Made by a program: the position numbers and the translations under genes
Part shown: positions 3,796 through 5,620 of the stretch, piece by piece
Numbering within the stretch: position 1 is the first letter of the stretch
How the letters are laid out: the number at the start of each line of letters is the position of its first letter
Source of the DNA: Methanomassiliicoccales archaeon PtaU1.Bin030
GTDB lineage: Archaea > Thermoplasmatota > Thermoplasmata > Methanomassiliicoccales > Methanomassiliicoccaceae
Assembly: GCA_002067635.1 (NCBI GenBank)
Contig: MVRB01000221.1
Coordinates: 1 to 5,620, forward strand
Reading direction: 5' to 3'
Length of the DNA stretch: 5,620 nt
The notes under the pieces: model-generated
What the model was told of the DNA's origin: nothing
The model's database searches: none
Seen by the model: only the letters and a program-made list of their open reading frames with translations

Positions 3796-5620
3796 CTATT
3801 TGCGGGACAGGGCCGCCCTGACCATCTCAGGGGCCTTCTCTAGAGCGCCTGGGAGCTTCGAGGGGTCGCCGCCCCCGCCCTGGGCGAACTCCGGCTTTCC
3901 CCCACCGCCTCCCCCAACCAGCTTCATGATCTCCTTGAGAACGGGGCGGCAGTCGAGGGTGAGGTCCGCGGAGCGCGAAACAAAGAGCTTGGGGCTCTTG
4001 CTGGCCACTCCCAGGACGGCCACAACTCCAGGTCTGGACGTGAGAGACAGGGAGAGGGCCTGGGGATCCTCCCCCTCCTCGACCTGGTAAACCACGACCC
4101 GGACACCATCGACCGGCACCGCACGCGCCAGCAGGGCCTCGGCCATATTGTCGTTGAGGCGGGCGGTCAGCGCCTCCAGCCTCTTGCGGTCCTCCTTAAT
4201 GTCGGCCAGCAGCTTGATGGCCGCCGGCAGGACCGACTCCCGGTTGACGTTGAGCTTGTCGGCGAGGGCATCCACGCAGGCCTTGTCCGACTGCATGCCC
4301 GAGACCGCGGCCAGGCCGGCAGAGTACTCTATTCGGACAACGCCGTCCTGTATGCGCTTGGTGCGCAGGATGCGGATAGGTCCCACGCGGGAGGTTCGGT
4401 CGCAGTGCAGGCCTCCGCAGGCCTCGACATCGACACCGGTGGTGTTCACCACCCGGATGATCCTCCCAGGGACCACCCCCCCCTGGTACAGGCGGAAGCC
4501 GAACTTGGCCTCGGCCTCATCTCGGGGCATGAACCTAATCTCGACTGGATGGTCCTCCAGCACCACCTCGTTGCAGCGCCTCTCAAGCTGCTCCCGCTGC
4601 TCCTCGGAGAGGTTCTCGTAATGGGTCACGTCCAGACGGGCCTCGTCCACGCTCTTGTGGGCCCCCGTCTGCCAGATGTGGTTGCCCAGCATGGTGCGGG
4701 CGCTGCCGTTGATGATGTGGGCGGCGGTGTGGTGGCGCATGAGCTGCCTGCGGCGGGACTCGTTTATGGCGCAGACGACGATGTCCCCCTCTGATATGGA
4801 GTGATCACCGTCGAGGTAGTGGAGGATGGTGTTCCGTACCTTCTGGACGTTTATCACCCCGATGCCGTTCATGGTCCCGTAGTCCGGTTCCTGCCCTCCG
4901 CCCTCAGGGTAGAAGTAGGTGTGATCCAAGACCACCGCACCGTTGATCACCGCGGACACCCGGGCCTCGAAGGCCATGACCTCGGGGTCGTCATAGTAGG
5001 ACATCTTGGTCTCGGGCATGTTCTCGGGGAACTCCTCCTCCTTTACCCTCTCCTCGACCACCTCGGTGGCCTCATGCCGCTTTGCGACCTGCATATAGAA
5101 GTTATCAGGTATCTCCACCGGCACGTCAGAGAACTCCTTGACTATCTCAGGATTGAGCCCGTGGGAGTCGTACAGCTCGATGAGCTTCTCCACGGTTATG
5201 GGAGCCCCCTTGAGGTCCCTGGTCATCCTCTGGACGATGGAGCGGCCACGGTCCAGCGTCTCATAGTAGCGCTGCTCCTCCACCTTGACCAGGTTCATGA
5301 TGTCCTCCCGGTTCTCCACCAGCTCCGGGAAGTGCGGAGAGAAGTAGTCGATCTGCATCGCCACAATGTCCGCGAGGGGCATCTTCAGGTCAAGGGCGCG
5401 TATGGAGCGCAGAGCCCGGCGAACCAGCATTCGTGCGAAGTAGCCCTCGCGCACGTTGGACGGGACCACGCCGTCATTGAGCATGAACGCCAGGGCGCGG
5501 CTGTGGTCGCAAATGACGTAGATGTTCTCCATGGGGCCCACGTTCGCCAGCAGCTCGTCGTAGGAGATGCCCAGTCGGTCGGCGGTCCTCTGGCGCAGGT
5601 CGCGGACATCGGCCGCGGTC
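3796..5620 (-). CDS. alaS: Alanyl-tRNA synthetase, C-terminal part (5' end outside window)
   Basis: This class II synthetase charges tRNA-Ala and clears mischarged Ser/Gly. The frame is open to the window edge; 607 residues are present and the N-terminal catalytic core, with the class II motifs, is missing. Residue 1 is the codon at 5619. Seen in order are the tRNA-recognition/catalytic-domain end (VICDHSRALAFMLNDGVVPSNVREGYFARM, about 35-64, in outline), and then the archaeal-type inserted region. The editing domain has HHTAAH (HxxxH, H297 and H301) and the second Zn/active-site motif CGGLHC (C401, H405). A helical linker and the C-Ala domain (GGGGGGKPEFAQGGGG, about 569-584) follow. The TRLGIS-like entry at residues 12-20 agrees with a continuous gene past 5541. 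The editing residues are intact. It ends in TAG, the only TAG stop in the window, and points into the rps13 operon 167 nt downstream. Confidence 0.96.
   Translation of the reverse strand, partial: TAADVRDLRQRTADRLGISYDELLANVGPMENIYVICDHSRALAFMLNDGVVPSNVREGYFARMLVRRALRSIRALDLKMPLADIVAMQIDYFSPHFPELVENREDIMNLVKVEEQRYYETLDRGRSIVQRMTRDLKGAPITVEKLIELYDSHGLNPEIVKEFSDVPVEIPDNFYMQVAKRHEATEVVEERVKEEEFPENMPETKMSYYDDPEVMAFEARVSAVINGAVVLDHTYFYPEGGGQEPDYGTMNGIGVINVQKVRNTILHYLDGDHSISEGDIVVCAINESRRRQLMRHHTAAHIINGSARTMLGNHIWQTGAHKSVDEARLDVTHYENLSEEQREQLERRCNEVVLEDHPVEIRFMPRDEAEAKFGFRLYQGGVVPGRIIRVVNTTGVDVEACGGLHCDRTSRVGPIRILRTKRIQDGVVRIEYSAGLAAVSGMQSDKACVDALADKLNVNRESVLPAAIKLLADIKEDRKRLEALTARLNDNMAEALLARAVPVDGVRVVVYQVEEGEDPQALSLSLTSRPGVVAVLGVASKSPKLFVSRSADLTLDCRPVLKEIMKLVGGGGGGKPEFAQGGGGDPSKLPGALEKAPEMVRAALSRK

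Noticed and set aside
4148..4794. Two overlapping + strand frames opposite alaS
   Set aside because: They are antisense to the intact editing domain of AlaRS and have no supporting features.
1..5620. CRISPR array, insertion sequence or phage/defence genes
   Set aside because: No spaced direct repeats, transposase or integrase signatures were seen; the genes are all housekeeping.

Overview
The window comes from an archaeon, most likely a euryarchaeal-type lineage. Evidence for this is the C-terminal end of the large subunit of the archaeal D-family DNA polymerase, the archaeal gene order rps13-rps4-rps11-rpoD, an archaeal-type RNA polymerase D subunit with Zn and Fe-S motifs, an archaeal-type AlaRS, and BRE/TATA-like promoters. 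Strong Shine-Dalgarno (SD) sites, mostly GGAGG 7 nt before the start codon, indicate leadered mRNAs. GC-rich coding and a rubredoxin fit an anaerobe. A Thermoplasmatota / Methanomassiliicoccales-like source is my best guess, but it is a guess from sequence flavour, not a search result.

Layout. Positions 2-643 (+) hold the last 213 codons of polC (DP2, cut by the window start). It converges on a small rubredoxin gene (717-899, -), with a compact hairpin at 687-706 between them. Positions 900-1100 are AT-rich non-coding DNA with a rubredoxin promoter candidate and a T-rich tract that probably ends the upstream operon. Positions 1101-3628 (-) form a tight operon transcribed rps13 > rps4 > rps11 > rpoD, with gaps of 23, 2 and 16 nt. 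This is the archaeal counterpart of the bacterial alpha operon: three small-subunit primary/assembly proteins plus the RNA polymerase assembly subunit. Positions 3629-3795 are an unusually structured intergenic region. Positions 3796-5620 (-) hold the C-terminal 607 codons of alaS (alanyl-tRNA synthetase, cut by the window end), which points in the same direction as the ribosomal operon.

The most interesting part is the 167-nt alaS-rps13 spacer. Reading with transcription it has two GC-rich hairpins after alaS, then a perfect 10-bp inverted repeat whose centre falls almost exactly on the predicted TATA box, then a bulged hairpin at the predicted 5' end of the operon mRNA. The last two structures share four bases (GGAG on the + strand), so they cannot form together, and the shared arm is also complementary to the rps13 SD. 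This could be a cis-regulatory switch for the ribosomal operon. That is inference and untested.

Other points of note are an RpoD whose first ferredoxin motif has Ser in place of the second Cys, a rearranged Cys pattern in the DP2 zinc finger, a TTG-started uS13 with a Lys/Glu-rich N-terminal extension, a uS4 with a long acidic tail, and the absence of the usual rpl18e-rpl13-rps9-rpoN genes after rpoD.
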